The notes under the pieces are model-generated. The model was given only the letters and a program-made list of their open reading frames with translations. It made no database searches and was not told the DNA's origin. Below, piece after piece: positions 1-12,309 of a stretch of DNA of 64,000 nucleotides. Origin of the DNA: Pterobdella sp. o SKG-2022 (taxonomy: Eukaryota; Annelida; Clitellata; Hirudinida; Piscicolidae); assembly GCA_964035795.1 (NCBI GenBank), contig OZ038320.1, positions 28,925,855-28,989,854 on the forward strand, written 5' to 3'. The translations under genes and the position numbers were made by a program. Every line of letters begins with the position of its first letter. The first letter of the stretch is position 1.

Positions 1-352
1 CATATTATTGGTTTTTTGATTTGGTTTTCATTCCTGTTTTAAATGATCGAAGTTTAGAATTTTTTTTTTCATAAGAATGAATTGTTTTTTGTATTTTTTA
101 GCAATATTTTCAAGTGGTTATGTTTGTTTTTTTTTAATTTTATTCAATGTTTTTTTATTATGTTTTTAGGTTTAAAAAAATAAACTTCAAATTTTATTGA
201 AAAAAACAAGCCCAGTTATTTTAGCTTAATTTATAATAAACCTAATTATTAATAAGTCAATAAATTACCACAAAATAAAAAACCACCTTATTAATTATAC
301 AAAACAACAAATCATTAATATTTGTACCTATTCAAACATACAGCACAGAGCA

Positions 353-2384
353 ATGATGGACCACGAAACAACCGATGGCAAATGTGCCCTAACTGAGGCT
401 TTCAGGAATGACAACATGCGCATCATTGAGACTGTGATGCGAGGTGGGTGGTACTTTCAGTTGTCAATCATTTTGATGGAGTTTATAAAACAGAAAAACA
501 ATACTTCAGGTTCATTAGCGTCAGCATTCAAGGATCGTATGAGCTTCACCTACGAAATGGTTGCGAAATACCAGAGACCCGATAAAAGTAGGATGTAGCT
601 AAAAAATAGTGAATTCTTAATTAAAAAACTAATTTTAATACACTCAATCTGCGTTTTTCGCCATTTCTCAAACAGTTTCGCAAGCGTTAAAAAATGCGTT
701 TATGTAGCCGTACCTCCCTGGCCTAGTTCTTCTGACTACGCAAGCGCCTCTGGAGCAAACCTTGTTTGCAAACTAGGCACTTGTAAATAAATTAGTTAAA
801 ATAAAATTCTAATGAAAATTAATAATTTATATTTTTATAATCTGTAATTATATAATATTTATCATAATTTTAGACTATTTCTAAAAATATTAATGAAAAA
901 TAATATTACTCAGTATTAAACTGAATATATAATTTAAATTGCGTTTTTTATTGATAATAATAATAACTAACTATGACTTAAATATCGAAAAGGGGTAATA
1001 GCAATTCTTAACACCAACAAATAGAATATTTAAAGATTGATATTTAAATATATAACGTTATTCATTTATATAAGATTTGTTGAATAAAAAACTCATATAT
1101 GGGAGTTATGTATCAATCGATGGTAAAACTAATTATGTTGATTTCGGTAATACAAAAATATATTAACTAAACTCACGTTCATAATTATTTCCTTCAAGAT
1201 ATGAACTTGATCATGAAGTTGATTGGACACCAAGTGAAAAAAGTTGACGGTATAAAATCAGGTTTTAAACCGAAAATAACTGAAAATAAAGTAAACAAAA
1301 TTGAATCTTCAAACGAAAAAAGCTCTAAGAACATCCAAAATCGATCGCCCGTTAAAGAAAATCACTCAAAAAAGGCAAACGTTATCAAGAACGTCGAGTC
1401 GGCTCTTGTGAGAAAACCAGTCGAGGAAGTGATTATTGTAAGTGCCTTTTATTGTTGAAATTTGAAGTAATTTTTTTAGAAGAATAAAATAAATAAATTT
1501 TAATAGTTAAAATAAGCTTAAAAATTGAGTTTAGTCGCGCTCTAGATCTAATATTATAATGGTTATTTTTCCTTCTACTATTTTCATTTTTAAATGTTGT
1601 GAGGATATAATCACCACAGGAGAAGAAGATATGCAGACCTCTGCAGACGGGTGAGTTTGGAAGCTCACTAAAGAATCAGGGTTATCAAGCCCAATCTCAA
1701 ATTAATAAGAACTGCGAAGAATGGGAGAGAGGGGCCACATCTTTAATCAATGAGGGAAAAGAAAAAATAAAAAAAGGAAAGAAAAAATTAGAAAAAGATT
1801 TTCAAGAATTTGAAGAAGAAATGAATGATAACGTGTTCGAAGGATATGCAAAAGCTGCGAACATTGTAAGAAATACATCAGAACTGGCACACAACATACA
1901 CCGATCAGCAGAGAGTCCCATTAAAAGTTTATTTCTCAGAGCAGAACAATCTAAAGTGAAAAATTTTGATTCGAGTGATGAAGATGAAGAAGAAGAAAAC
2001 AACTTCCAAAATCCTAATAAAAACGTCACCGTCAAAGTAATATCTCAGCGATCATCCGATGTCTCAGAAGAAGATTATGAAGAAGACGAGTGGGAGAAAG
2101 ACAAAGAATTTAAAGATAACTACTGCCCTGCAAACGATTACAAAGGAGCTTACATGACCACACCGATTCTAGGACGATGTTTTCAAGTGAGGTCGAATCT
2201 TGCCCAGGCCGATAACTACCTCAAGGATGTCGTTAATGCAGGTAACTCCAAACGTTTGATGATCACTTCAGCCATAAGATCCATCGAGCCAGACTTCAGT
2301 GATGAGGAAGACAACTTGACGATTGGTGATGCTAGAATAAGCTCAGATTTTCGTTCCTTAAATTCAAAATACCCTAATTCTTGA
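353..2384 (+). CDS. Three-exon gene for an acidic/lysine-rich protein, function unknown
   Basis: Seen: exons 353-587, 1199-1437 and 1620-2384 join with matching phases (1, then 0) through GTAGGA and GTAAGT donors and AG acceptors, giving 412 aa ending at TGA 2382-2384. The first exon contains a stretch starting DGKCALTEAFRNDNMRIIET that faintly resembles one ankyrin-type helix pair. The middle exon is Lys/Asn/Ser-rich. The last exon has a Lys/Glu coiled-coil-like run (about 1740-1830), then two acidic patches (DSSDEDEEEE near 1970; SEEDYEEDEWEKD near 2065) and a more ordered C-terminus. I do not recognise the family. Inference: the composition suggests a nuclear or scaffold protein. The joins rest on phase and splice motifs only, so 353 may not be the true first exon and more exons may lie left of the window. 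Confidence 0.5.
660..800 (+). repeat. 3' end fragment of a CR1/L2-like LINE
   Basis: The core reading AAGCGCCTCTGGAGCAAACC followed by TTGTTTGCAAACTAGGCAC matches, in the same orientation, the piece at 54405-54495. In the opposite orientation it matches the pieces at 16815 and 31990. At the larger copies this core directly follows reading frames for a LINE C-terminus, so this is a 5'-truncated LINE tail. Confidence 0.6.
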
Positions 2385-3013
2385 TCATTAAATTTTTCTT
2401 TTTATAATGATATTGGCTTTTTAATTATATTACTTATTATGAAATATTAGCAGTGTGGAATTCTTTGTAACAAAGCGTCACATATTCTTATTTTACATTG
2501 GCAAAACCATTGCGTATTCATTTAACAATAAGTATTTTTAAAATTTTCACATTCATGGGTTTTAGACCGTTCTGTAACTTAGAGGTTAATGTTATATTCT
2601 TTACGCCTTTATCTCTTTACTAATTGTATCTTATTTTTCAAATATATTTTTTCGAATAAAATTCATAAAATACACCCTACTCTCGAATTTATTTTAAAAA
2701 TTAGAAAAACCAAAGATGGAGAAGCGTCAAGTCTAGTGACTGAAGAATTAAACAAAGAATGGGGCAATCTACAATTAGGATTAAAATATCCTAAGTGGTA
2801 CGTGGTTTGACACTTGAAGATAAGACGAACTGCCAGTGAAGAAATTGACATGTGTGAAATAATAAAACGAATATCATAAAATTGCATTAAACAACGAGAA
2901 CCTTAACTTAGTTAAATAAATAGTTGAAATAAGAATAATTAAATAATGAGTCCACTTGATTAAAAACACACATAAACACAAATATATATAAGCAATTATA
3001 TATATTTAATATT

Positions 3014-3509
3014 TTATTCTTCAGTGATTCTCTTTTTGTTTCTTTGTCGAGGGCTTGTTCGAGTCACTGGTGAAGGCTTGGGACTTTTTTCTGCATAATC
3101 GGTTTATTTATCCATAAATAAGGTTTCAAAACAATTAACAATTTTAGGATCTTTTTAACTTCTTGAGACCAGCAAGGTTTGGTGAAAATTAAACGTTATG
3201 TTACAATGACAAGACTACAAGTTATGAGGAATGATAACAGGGGGTGAAACGTAATTTTATCAAATCAAAAGCTTCGTTTTTGCTTTTTTGAAGCTTCCTC
3301 TTTCTTACTTTTGGCACTCTTTTTAGCTAATCTAGATTTCTTTTTTTCTCGACTTTTTTTTGATTTTTTCTTCATTTGCACCATTTTTCTTATTTTTTTC
3401 AGACATCTTTTTTTCAAGCGTCTCTTGTAAAAACTTTTTTAATGGTTCACCATCATTCTCTTTCAATGCTTTCCTTCTTTCTACATCAATTGAGCTTTCT
3501 ATTATCTAG
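3014..3509 (-). CDS. Lysine-rich C-terminal exons of an unidentified minus-strand gene
   Basis: Seen on the minus strand: an open frame from 3509 to the TAG at 3336, containing ERRKALKENDGEPLKKFLQE and ending in a Lys/Glu-rich tail. A second overlapping lysine-rich frame (start MKKKSKKSREKKKS near 3373) reaches a strong GTAAGA donor after 3309. From that donor a phase-matched acceptor at 3090 leads to a last exon ending KRITEE at the stop 3014. The frame switches near 3440, so the exact exon structure is unresolved: a missed intron, alternative ends, or decay. No family is recognised. It lies just downstream of the SSR1 stop on the same strand, so SSR1 and this gene could be transcribed in sequence. 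Confidence 0.35.
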
Positions 3510-3529
3510 GGTGCCACAAGGGACAGAGT

Positions 3530-6500
3530 TTAAAAGCCGAAAGACTTTCTCAATGATGGCACTGCTTCATTTGTACACCTCCATCATTTATTAAGTTTTA
3601 TAAACTGATGTTTTGGAGTTTAATTTCGTATTAATTAAACTAACGTATTAACATAAAACTAAATCTTGATATATACAAACTATTTTTAAAATTAAAATTT
3701 ATAAACAACAGAATGAACACTAAAACAACCCTTAAAGAAACTTTAGCCATTAAACTTCAAACATAAAAAATTAGAACATCAACAGAAACATACTGAGCTC
3801 TTGCAGAGTCTCCTGGGGCAGCCAATCATAATCAACGTCACCCTTGTCCTGTGTGCCCATCTCCAAAGCAACCTTCGACTTGTTTCCTATGTGCTTCTTC
3901 TGTTCATTGCATTAAATTTATTGAGTATTTAGATATTTGTTATTTGGATATAGATGTGGGTTATCAAATTGTATGATCATGAATTATTATGGTAAACTTA
4001 TCATTTGCATACTTAGATACCGCTATTTAGATACCACATAATTTAAACTTATCGGATATACATTTTAGCCATTTAAAATTTCTAATCAAACGAAAACAAT
4101 TCCGTTGAGATATAATCTTATTAATTAAAGCATGTGCCACGAAGTTAAACCCAATATATCATACACCAAAATGGCCAGATAGCAAAGGTGTTAATGTTAT
4201 TACTAAAATGATGTGACCTTAATGGACATGAAGGCTTGCGTGATGCCCACAATCAACAACAGCACTATCACTACCAGGAAGATGTACATGAAGAAGCTGC
4301 CGGTTGACAATTTTCATAATAATAATAATGATAAAAACATTATCTACGATCACTATCTTATTTTATGCAGTCTCAACCTCGCTCCTCCTCCCCTTCCCCC
4401 TCGTATTGTAATTTCCCGCTCCTTTGAAAACTTTGATGATGCTGTCTTCGAAAAAGATCTCAGACATATCCATAATACACTAACTAACCTTTCTGATGTT
4501 CCAGTTAAAGAGTTTCTTACAACAATGAACAACTCCTTTCAATCACTTATCAACCACCATGCCTCTTTTCACACCCACATCTTTCTTCCCAGCGGTCACT
4601 CCCATCACAAGCTATCCACTGACGCCATTGCCGCCAAAAGAAAAAGACGAAAACTTGAGAGAAAAATTTCCTTATTGTTAAGGTGATCCAAGCCTGTTCC
4701 AGCCAGTCTTCTTGCTGCCCTCAAGTAACCTCGTAAGACTGCTGGCGCTCTCATCTTTAAATCCCGTGCTGATTACTTTAACAACATGCTTGCATCTATC
4801 TGTCAAAAAATTCGAAAGATTTTGGAAAACTGCCAACTCCATCCTACATAGATCTCCTTCTCCGCCACACAGCTCTTCAGAAGCTATCAATCTTGTGAAT
4901 ACCTTTAGTAGCTTTTTTAAAGAGAAAATCACTCTTATTCACAAATCTTTGCCAACGTCCATTTCGCGCTGCACAGACCCTATTCTACCAGACAATCGAA
5001 CACCACTCTCTTATTTTTCATTTGTCAGTATTGAAGAAGTGAGTAGGCTAATTTGCTCTTTACTCAACAAATCTTCTCCATTAGACTTAATCCCCACATC
5101 CACTAGCAAAGAGGTGAGAAAAGCGTTATAAACCCTTTTACAATGGTGTACAAGGTTTATAACGCTTTTCTCATCTCTTTGCTCCAATAATTTCCAAACT
5201 TACCAACTTGTCTTTCACAAGCAATATTCCCCGCCTCCTTTAAAACAGCACAAGTTCTCCCTTTGCTTAAGAAAGGCAATTTGGACTCTACCATTCCTTC
5301 AAACTACCGCCCTATTTTTAACTTGAAACCCATTTCAAAAATTATCGAAAGACTTGTTCATTCCAGAATAACTTCTCACGTTTCATCATCTTCTAATTTT
5401 AACCCTTTCCAATCAGCATATCGCAAGCACCACTCAACAGAAACCACACTCTTACGCATTACTGACAGTCTTCGCAACATCTGCGCTACTGGACATGCGG
5501 CCGTTTTGGTCCGCTAGACCTTTCTGCTGCTTTTGACACTCGATCACAATATCTAAATTGATATTTTGAACAAACACTTCAATATTTCTGATCTCGCTCT
5601 TACCTCTCTCAACGTTCTCAGTTCGTTAAAATGGACAATTTCTCTTCTTCTCTTACATCACTCAACTCAGGCGTGCCGCAGGGCTCCGTTCTGGGACCAA
5701 TCCTCTTCTCTCTTTATACATCACCCATGTGTAGCATTATTGTACAGCATGACTTGCTTTTTCACCAGTTCGCTGATGACATCACTTTTCACCGGAGTCT
5801 CTCACCCAGATCCTAGCTCCACTCTCCTTAAATTATCCAGTTGTCTTTCCGCTCTAAACTTTTGGTTTTCCCAAAGCCAACTGAAACTGAACCCTACTGA
5901 GTGAGGTGATGTTTGTCGGCAGCTCTCGTCTTTTAGCAAAATACAATCTACCTTCTGTGGTAACTCTTGACGGCACCACACTTCCTATATCTTCCAAGCT
6001 CAAAATTTTAGGTGTCACCTTAGATTCAAATATGAACTTTGCTCACTTTATTTCTCAAATAATCCAATCTTCCAATTTCCATATCTATGCCATAAAACGA
6101 GTACGCAAATTCTTACCTCTTTCCACTGCTAATGCCCTCTTTATCTCAGTAGTTCTTTCCAGATTGGACTACTGTAATTCTCTCCTTTGCGGGCAGCTTA
6201 ACTATCATGCAAACTTCAAGCCCCCCAAAACCACGCGTCCAAGACGGTTCTTCAAGCTGATTAGTTCAGCTCTTCCAGCGACTGTCTTGATCGTTTGCAC
6301 TGGTTACTTGTCTCCCAAAGATGCAAGTTTAAATTACTTTGGCTCATTGCATGCACTCTCAAGCTTGAACAACCTGCTTATCTTTTTGATCTTTTGTCAA
6401 TCAGACACACACGTCAACCACTCAGATCCTTGCACTCTGGTCTCCAGCTTCATCAACCTGTTTTTTCAGGCTTGTTTACTAGTCGTTTTTTCTCACCAGG

Positions 6501-9500
6501 CTCCACGGCTGTGGAATTCACTTCCTTTTAACTTGCGCTCATCGCCTTCTCTCATGAACTTTCGCAAACTTGAAAACTCACTTATATCATAAACATCCCC
6601 AGTCATAATCTCTTACAAACTTTGAACGCCTCTGAAGCAATCTTTAATTGATAACTGTGCACTATAAAAATCTTAGTAATAATAATTACTATCATCATTA
6701 TTAATAGTAGTAGTAATAACAAGAGTATAAAAACAAAAATTTAATAAATTTACATAATATAACTTGGTAGCATAGATAAACTTTATTTGAGTTGACTACA
6801 CAAACTTGAAGCTACCTAATGTTAAACCTATTAGTAATATCTCATCATCATCATCATCATTTTATTTGGAGCCCATTTTCCTCAGCAGAGGGTAACCTAC
6901 AAAACCACTTAGCTCATCAAAGCCTTATCATGTTGGTGCTTTGAGCAATAATAAAACTAGTGCTTTTAGCTGTTGTTTTCATTATAATGTCAACAGGAAT
7001 AAAAATGAAGAATTCGCTAAAACATCTGGTTATTTGTCAATGACTTTTTCAAATATTATATAAGTCTTCAATGAGAAATATTTCATAAATAGAAATTTAA
7101 TTTCAAGTTTTTTTTTCGAAATATTCTCCAATTAGTCACTGAAATACTAACCATAATAATACAATTTTACTACAGTAACACCGGCTCCATTGGTATATAT
7201 TAGGATGCATAATCATTAATAAGCAATACAATATTAATAAAAATGGAAATAACACATTTAAAATAACTATTATGCATAATATTTAAATATTGATTATATA
7301 TCAAATATTAATAACAATATACAATGATAACATGTTACTTAATGATAATAACAACAATAGCTAACATTTCTCCATCAACTCCTTCATCAGGCTCAGAGAT
7401 GTTGACAGTGGCATTGAAAACCGCATCTGAGAAGAGCACTCCCTCCTGCATTGAAGACATTCAAGTGCCCTCATTAACTCAAATAAACTATAGATATCAA
7501 AACAACAAAAATATATTACTCTGTAATAGTATTAATAGTCTAGACTGACTGCTGTCAACTCCAGTTACTAGGACATGTACAGCAGTATAATCTAATTAAA
7601 TTTAACCAACATCATCTTTGTAGTTGAGACTAATAACAAGGCCGAAAGGACGGGAGGAGAGGGATTCACTGGGGGTGAATCTGTATTCAAATGATGCTTC
7701 CTTGCCCACATCAACTGTTTGGTCCAAGTTGTACACTGAGAACTGTATGTTTATTGTGTTTGAGTTTATTCCCAGAAATTATCTTAATGGTTTTTATGAA
7801 TCAAATATATTTTATATTCTTTTCATTTTTTAATAATAGAATAAACTATGAGGTGGCTTATAACCAAATTTAAAACCTTGGTATCTATCTATCTTGCAAC
7901 AACCAAAAACTATTTCACATAATAACCGATACAAAAAAGACACAGTAAAACAAAGCATCAAAGAGCATGCTAGCACCAACGTTTTGGATATGGTAAGAGA
8001 AGTCTTGAGGGTATCTGATAGATGCCTCAATAGTCTGCACTATAAACTGTTTGTCGGCCTCATTAGACATGCCCACCAACACCACTGATTCCTGACCAGC
8101 CAAAAGGTCTCCTGTTGTTTGGGTGGTGAAATTATGTTGAATTAGATTGATTAAAAATATCAATATCTGATTATAGCTTATATTTATTATTTATATATGT
8201 CAACCAGCCCAGAGTTATAAAATTAATTACAAACTATGAATTTTTATTTAAATTATTAGTTTTCAGAATTATTTGGTCTAAGATGGATAAACATAACAAT
8301 AAATGAATAAAACCTATCTTATATTTCATTCTTTAATACCTAAAAAAAGACTTGATAATAAATATCAAACTCTAATGATTCTCTCATAAATTGAAGTTAA
8401 AACTTGTTGAATAACTGGTGATAAAAAAAGAATAATAATGAACCTTGTCCAACAGGCTTGATAAAGAGAAGGCTGGTGAGAGCATCGGGGTGAGCTTTCA
8501 ATGTCTCCACCTCCTCCTCTTCTTCCCCTTCCTCCTGACAAGCAGAAAGAAGTGGATTAAATAAATTATAGCTATTCTAACTAAAACTTGAAATGATAAT
8601 ATAAAAGTGAGTGTAATATTTATTTAAGTAAAAAATGAGAGATGTAAACTAGTCGGTAGACCAAAGAAGACTTTTAAAAAATGTGTGGGAAAAGATATAA
8701 AAATACTGGGATTAGAAGAGAGCCAGGCTTTCGAAAGAGATTTATGGAAACTTAAAATTTCATCAAGCCCCTCTTGAAAAGGGACAAACGACATAAAACA
8801 ATGATGATGATAAAGTTAAAAACAGTTTTCAAGCTTAGACTATACTATCTATTTTTGAAAGATTGCTGTTTGAAACATAACTATCGTGAAAAACAACATT
8901 TAAGTTTTCATTAGTGTTGAATTGACAATAAAACCAAATTATAGATTTAATCACACATGAGCAATTCTTTAAATAACCTGAAATAAAAGTTAGATAAAAA
9001 ACTATTACAAATATTTAAAAACACAAATATTTTAAATAGAGATGAGTATGAAGTGAAACATAAAAACATTATAAATTTGTCTAGTGAAGAGGACAGATTA
9101 AAATTTAGCAAATAAACTCTACCTTGGTTTTAAGAATTTCTTCACCGGGAGTTTCGGTAGCACCCTCCTCTTCCACCACACTGTCAGTATCTCCATCAAA
9201 CTCCTCCGTTGTCTCATCTTCTGCTTTCACAAAGCCGAGTGCTAAGTTCATCAATTATGTATATATTTGAGCCAAATTCAATTCAATGTTTTCAATAAAA
9301 AATAAATATTTATTAAGTTTATCAAAAAATAACTTTAAATTTGTAATGGTGCTGATTGGAAAAGGTTGATGCTTTTAAAAGTAATTGAAAATCAAGTAAA
9401 AGAGTTGAATGATATTCAACTAGCTATAAATGTTATTTAATATTATTATTACAATATTTTTAATAAGAAAATTGTAAAAATCGTTCTATTGATGCCACGT

Positions 9501-9586
9501 AAAGACTCACAAGTTCCAAACATCTGTAGGATGCAAGGTCCCGTCAACAGAAAAAGTAACAAAATTTTTGTCCAGAATTTTGCCAT
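3530..9586 (-). CDS. SSR1: Translocon-associated protein subunit alpha (TRAP-alpha)
   Basis: Minus-strand exons 9511-9586, 9123-9241, 8444-8534, 7977-8111, 7611-7735, 7366-7445, 4218-4296, 3794-3899 and 3530-3561 join in phase to 280 aa; human SSR1 is 286 aa. Order: signal peptide (1-25, start MAKFWTKILLLFLL), acidic luminal segment, conserved luminal domain (RYPQDFSYHIQNV; SRPFGLVISLNYKDD; FSDAVFNATVNISEPDEGVD), one membrane helix (about 210-232, FFMYIFLVVIVLLLIVG) and a short cytosolic tail with EMGTQDKGDVDYDWLPQETL. Known: TRAP-alpha is a single-pass ER protein of the TRAP complex that assists translocation at Sec61. The N-glycosylation sequons NAT and NIS are present. The last exon is short (ten residues) and is the least certain. 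Intron 6 (4297-7365) contains a whole antisense LINE; intron 2 holds an RTE tail. Confidence 0.92.
4330..6690 (+). mobile_element. Degenerate CR1/L2-like non-LTR retrotransposon
   Basis: Plus-strand frames, broken by stops and frameshifts, carry reverse transcriptase blocks in order: PSNYRPI near 5295, QSAYRKHHSTETTLLRI at 5413, GVPQGSVLGPILFSLYTSP at 5670 and FADDITFH at 5769. Downstream are a thumb region (5906-6250) and a C-terminus with LHWLLVSQ (6296) and LWNSLPFNLRSSPSL (6509). The 3' end runs into a TAATAA-rich tail near 6680. The endonuclease domain is absent, so it is 5'-truncated. It sits antisense in SSR1 intron 6. It is dead: several in-frame stops, plus an inverted duplication at 5105-5183. 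Confidence 0.85.
5105..5183. repeat. Inverted duplication inside the LINE
   Basis: Thirty bases at 5105-5134 are repeated in inverse complement at 5154-5183 with one mismatch, separated by 19 bases. The duplication disrupts the RT frame between PTSTSKE and the ISKLTN-like block. Confidence 0.85.
6840..6960 (-). repeat. Short interspersed repeat with (TGA)n tail
   Basis: Read on the minus strand, a moderately GC block ending GGGCTCCAAATAAA runs into (ATG)n at 6842-6861, the same kind of tail seen on the RTE-like elements at 8.8 and 38.65 kb. It has no coding capacity and lies in SSR1 intron 6. Assignment as a SINE or LINE tail is inference. Confidence 0.4.
8635..8820 (+). mobile_element. 3' tail of an RTE-like LINE
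   Basis: Frame 8645-8760 reads LVGRPKKTFKKCVGKDIKIL then LGLEESQAFERDLWKLKI, the typical C-terminus of RTE-type retrotransposons (GRPKKTW...DL...LGL...DR..W). It is followed by a short 3'UTR and TGATGATGAT. It is strongly 5'-truncated and lies in SSR1 intron 2, antisense to SSR1. Confidence 0.75.
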
Positions 9587-9689
9587 TTTAATAAAATTTT
9601 CAACCAAGAGTTCAAGATATAAGTTTGAACGGGCCTTCACTACAAGCCGCAAAAAAGGAAAAGAAGAGCCACTCCACGTTTAAAAAAGA

Positions 9690-11550
9690 CCTTAAATCGC
9701 ATTTCATAAAATTTTTTATAAACTTTAAAACAAAATGTTCAATTTTTAAAATTGAAAATTAATGCACACAATTTATTATATTTTATATTTATTTAAAACA
9801 AAACTAATTTTTCATAAAAATTTTTAAAAGCTAAAATTTCATTTTTTTTTTCTAGTAATGAAAAAGAAACTTTGAAAAAATTATTTTATAATCTGAAAAA
9901 GACAGTTTATCCAAAATTTTATGATAGAAATTTTTCGAACTTTCATAAAAGGTTTTTCAGCTAACACTTTTTAAGATTTTTAATATTGGTTGTAACTTCT
10001 TCAATTCAAATCTTTTTTATTCTTCAACCGGTTTCAAATTCTTTTTTCATTTTTGCGTCTAAAACAATATAAAATTTCATTCTTTAATACTCATTTTTTA
10101 TGCAGTATTCTTTTTTATTCTTTTATTATTAACTTTTTTTATTAACTTCTTATTCATTTTGTTACTTATCTTTATCTTTGTTGCGTATAGAATTTAATTA
10201 ACTTTTTCAACCATTTTCATTTCATTTATCATTTGACCACCTTCATATTTTTGCCTTATCTCTACTTTCCAGTAAAAGTTTGAAGAGCATTTTATAATGT
10301 ATAGATGATTTTTATTGTGAAATTCATTATTCTAAAAAAATTTAATCATTTAATTAAAAAAAAATCCTATTTATTAATTTATTAAATTTATTTTTAGCTC
10401 CAGAATTTGAGAAAGGATCGTTAGCATAGTGGCTCATCAAAACGCCTAGATTGTTAAGTTGTACGTGGAGAAAATCTTTATTTCAAAATTTCCGACCAAT
10501 TTTTTCAAAAAAAATTTCATTAATTTAATAATTTATATTTAAATTTAATATATCATAAATACTTCACGAGTAAGACTATATTCAAATAACTAGAAATTAA
10601 TTCTAACTAAATATTCATGCTACAAGTAATTCACTTCAAATTTTATATAGAGTTTTTAAGTCTGTTTATCAACATAAACTAAATTATTTATTTTTTTAAA
10701 TTTATTCTTTTGTCAAAGCTATTTATTGTGTATTTTTTCTCAAGCTTTTATTTCAAATTATTATCTAATAACCTGAACTCTATGATAACAAATTAGTATA
10801 TATCTTTCACGATAAGGTTGATTTCGTTTGAAAATAATTTTTCAAAAATATATTTAGTTTTTAATATTTTACCTATGTTTTTTGATATGTCCGCATTAAT
10901 TCTGAACAAAAACTTTTCGTTCACAAAGAACATTTGAATTAGAAGAAAAACTTGATATTTCTAAAATACATTTATTCATAGAGTGGTATCAGAAAAGATC
11001 GCCATTGAAAATAATAAGAGAATGGAGAATTTTTTTAAAAATTAAATAAATTTATAAATCATGAATTATTCAACAATTTTTGCAAGAAAAGTGCCAAATA
11101 ATTTTAAATTTAATCCCAATTCTTGTCAACTGTTTAACAAATCAAACTTAAAAATTTATATTAAATGTGTTAAAAACAACACTAAAAGTTGATAAGAATA
11201 TGAACGAAGCTTCTCGTGAAACTATTTGAATTATTTAGTAGTTATTTAAAATGAATTCAACGGATTTGATAAAAATCATCACTGAGTTTATTGAAATAAA
11301 TTTAAAATTACGATCTTTGTGCAGATGTCATTTGAGTTTTATCGAAAATTTTTTGATTTTTTCATTAATTTTAAAGCTTTTATCTTTTTATTATAAAAGT
11401 CTACCTTTTATTCAGAAACTTAAATTTAGTGATTTCAATTGGTTGATCAAACAAACTGCTGTTTTTTCATTGACATTGTAATATAAGTAATTGTTTTATT
11501 GAAAGATGAATATTTTTAAAAGAAAAATAGTGTATCGTTCAAGGAATAGA
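9690..11550. other. AT-rich intergenic DNA, no gene seen
   Basis: Between the SSR1 5' end and the peptide gene the sequence is very AT-rich with short A/T runs. A 76-codon plus-strand frame at 11251 is made almost entirely of AT-rich codons and is not convincing. No repeat family was recognised. Confidence 0.6.
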
Positions 11551-11567
11551 TTCAAATCCATAATTCT

Positions 11568-11780
11568 TCAGTAAAAGTATGGATTTTTTTCTTCCCTGGA
11601 ATTCCATCTACTTCTCTTTCCCCAAATCCTGGGCTGGTCCTTGTCCCAGTCTCTCTTCGAGTAGGGACTCCGTAGACCTTCTTTGTCCCACGACTCAAAG
11701 CGCTCATAAGCTTGATTCTCGACTGCAACCGCAAGTAACAAAACGCACATCAACAAAAATACTCTTGTTTTCAACAACAT
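11568..11780 (-). CDS. Neuropeptide-type precursor with one C-terminally amidated peptide
   Basis: Single 70-codon frame. Residues 1-24 form a classical signal peptide (MLLKTRVFLLMCVLLLAVAV, then ENQA). The remainder is cut by dibasic sites into three parts: YERFESWDKEGLRSPYS before KR; DWDKDQPRIW before GKR, where the Gly would supply a C-terminal amide; and SRWNSREEKNPYFY to the stop. Known: signal peptide plus KR and GKR sites is the hallmark of neuropeptide and peptide-hormone precursors. Seen: all three parts contain a Trp flanked by charged residues, and the amidated peptide is W-X7-W-amide, a spacing superficially like allatostatin-B/myoinhibitory peptides. I cannot assign a family. 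Codon use is less AT-rich than the flanks, supporting real coding. The receptor and role are unknown. Confidence 0.72.
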   Translation of the reverse strand: MLLKTRVFLLMCVLLLAVAVENQAYERFESWDKEGLRSPYSKRDWDKDQPRIWGKRSRWNSREEKNPYFY

Positions 11781-12309
11781 TTCACTTTATTTAACGCCAG
11801 GAAAGAAAAGGTTTGCCAGAAACTGTCTAATTTGAAACTGTTCAAAACTTTGAATGGAAAATGCTTATATTTCTCTTGCTTTTATACACTTGACGGCTTT
11901 ATAAATACTGAGCACGTACCATACCTTCCTACCATCAATATTAACAGTCATGCGAGGTCTTAATATGAATATAAATGTCTTTAAAGTTTTTCTGTAGCAT
12001 TTCAAACGAGGATCACTCGTTTTGGAAGTTTTGAATGAAGATTTTAAGCAGATAATCAAAGTATTTGTTTGATTAACATATTCATCAAAGTTATGACATT
12101 TTTCTATAGAGTTTATCAACTTGTATGTAGTTATATGACTTCATGTATCGAAAACATTATTTAACAATATTGTAGTTTCCTATGATTCGTCAGATAAAAT
12201 TTAACTTTTGAAATTTTTAAAGAAATTCAATGAATCCGATATTAATTTTAGGAAATTCAGTTATAACTTCTGTCTTTAAAATATATGAAAATAGTGGTTC
12301 TTTTAGAGG

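Noticed and set aside
11251..11481. 76-codon plus-strand frame as a gene
   Set aside because: Made of AT-rich Phe/Leu/Ile/Lys codons typical of chance frames here; no domain or splice support.
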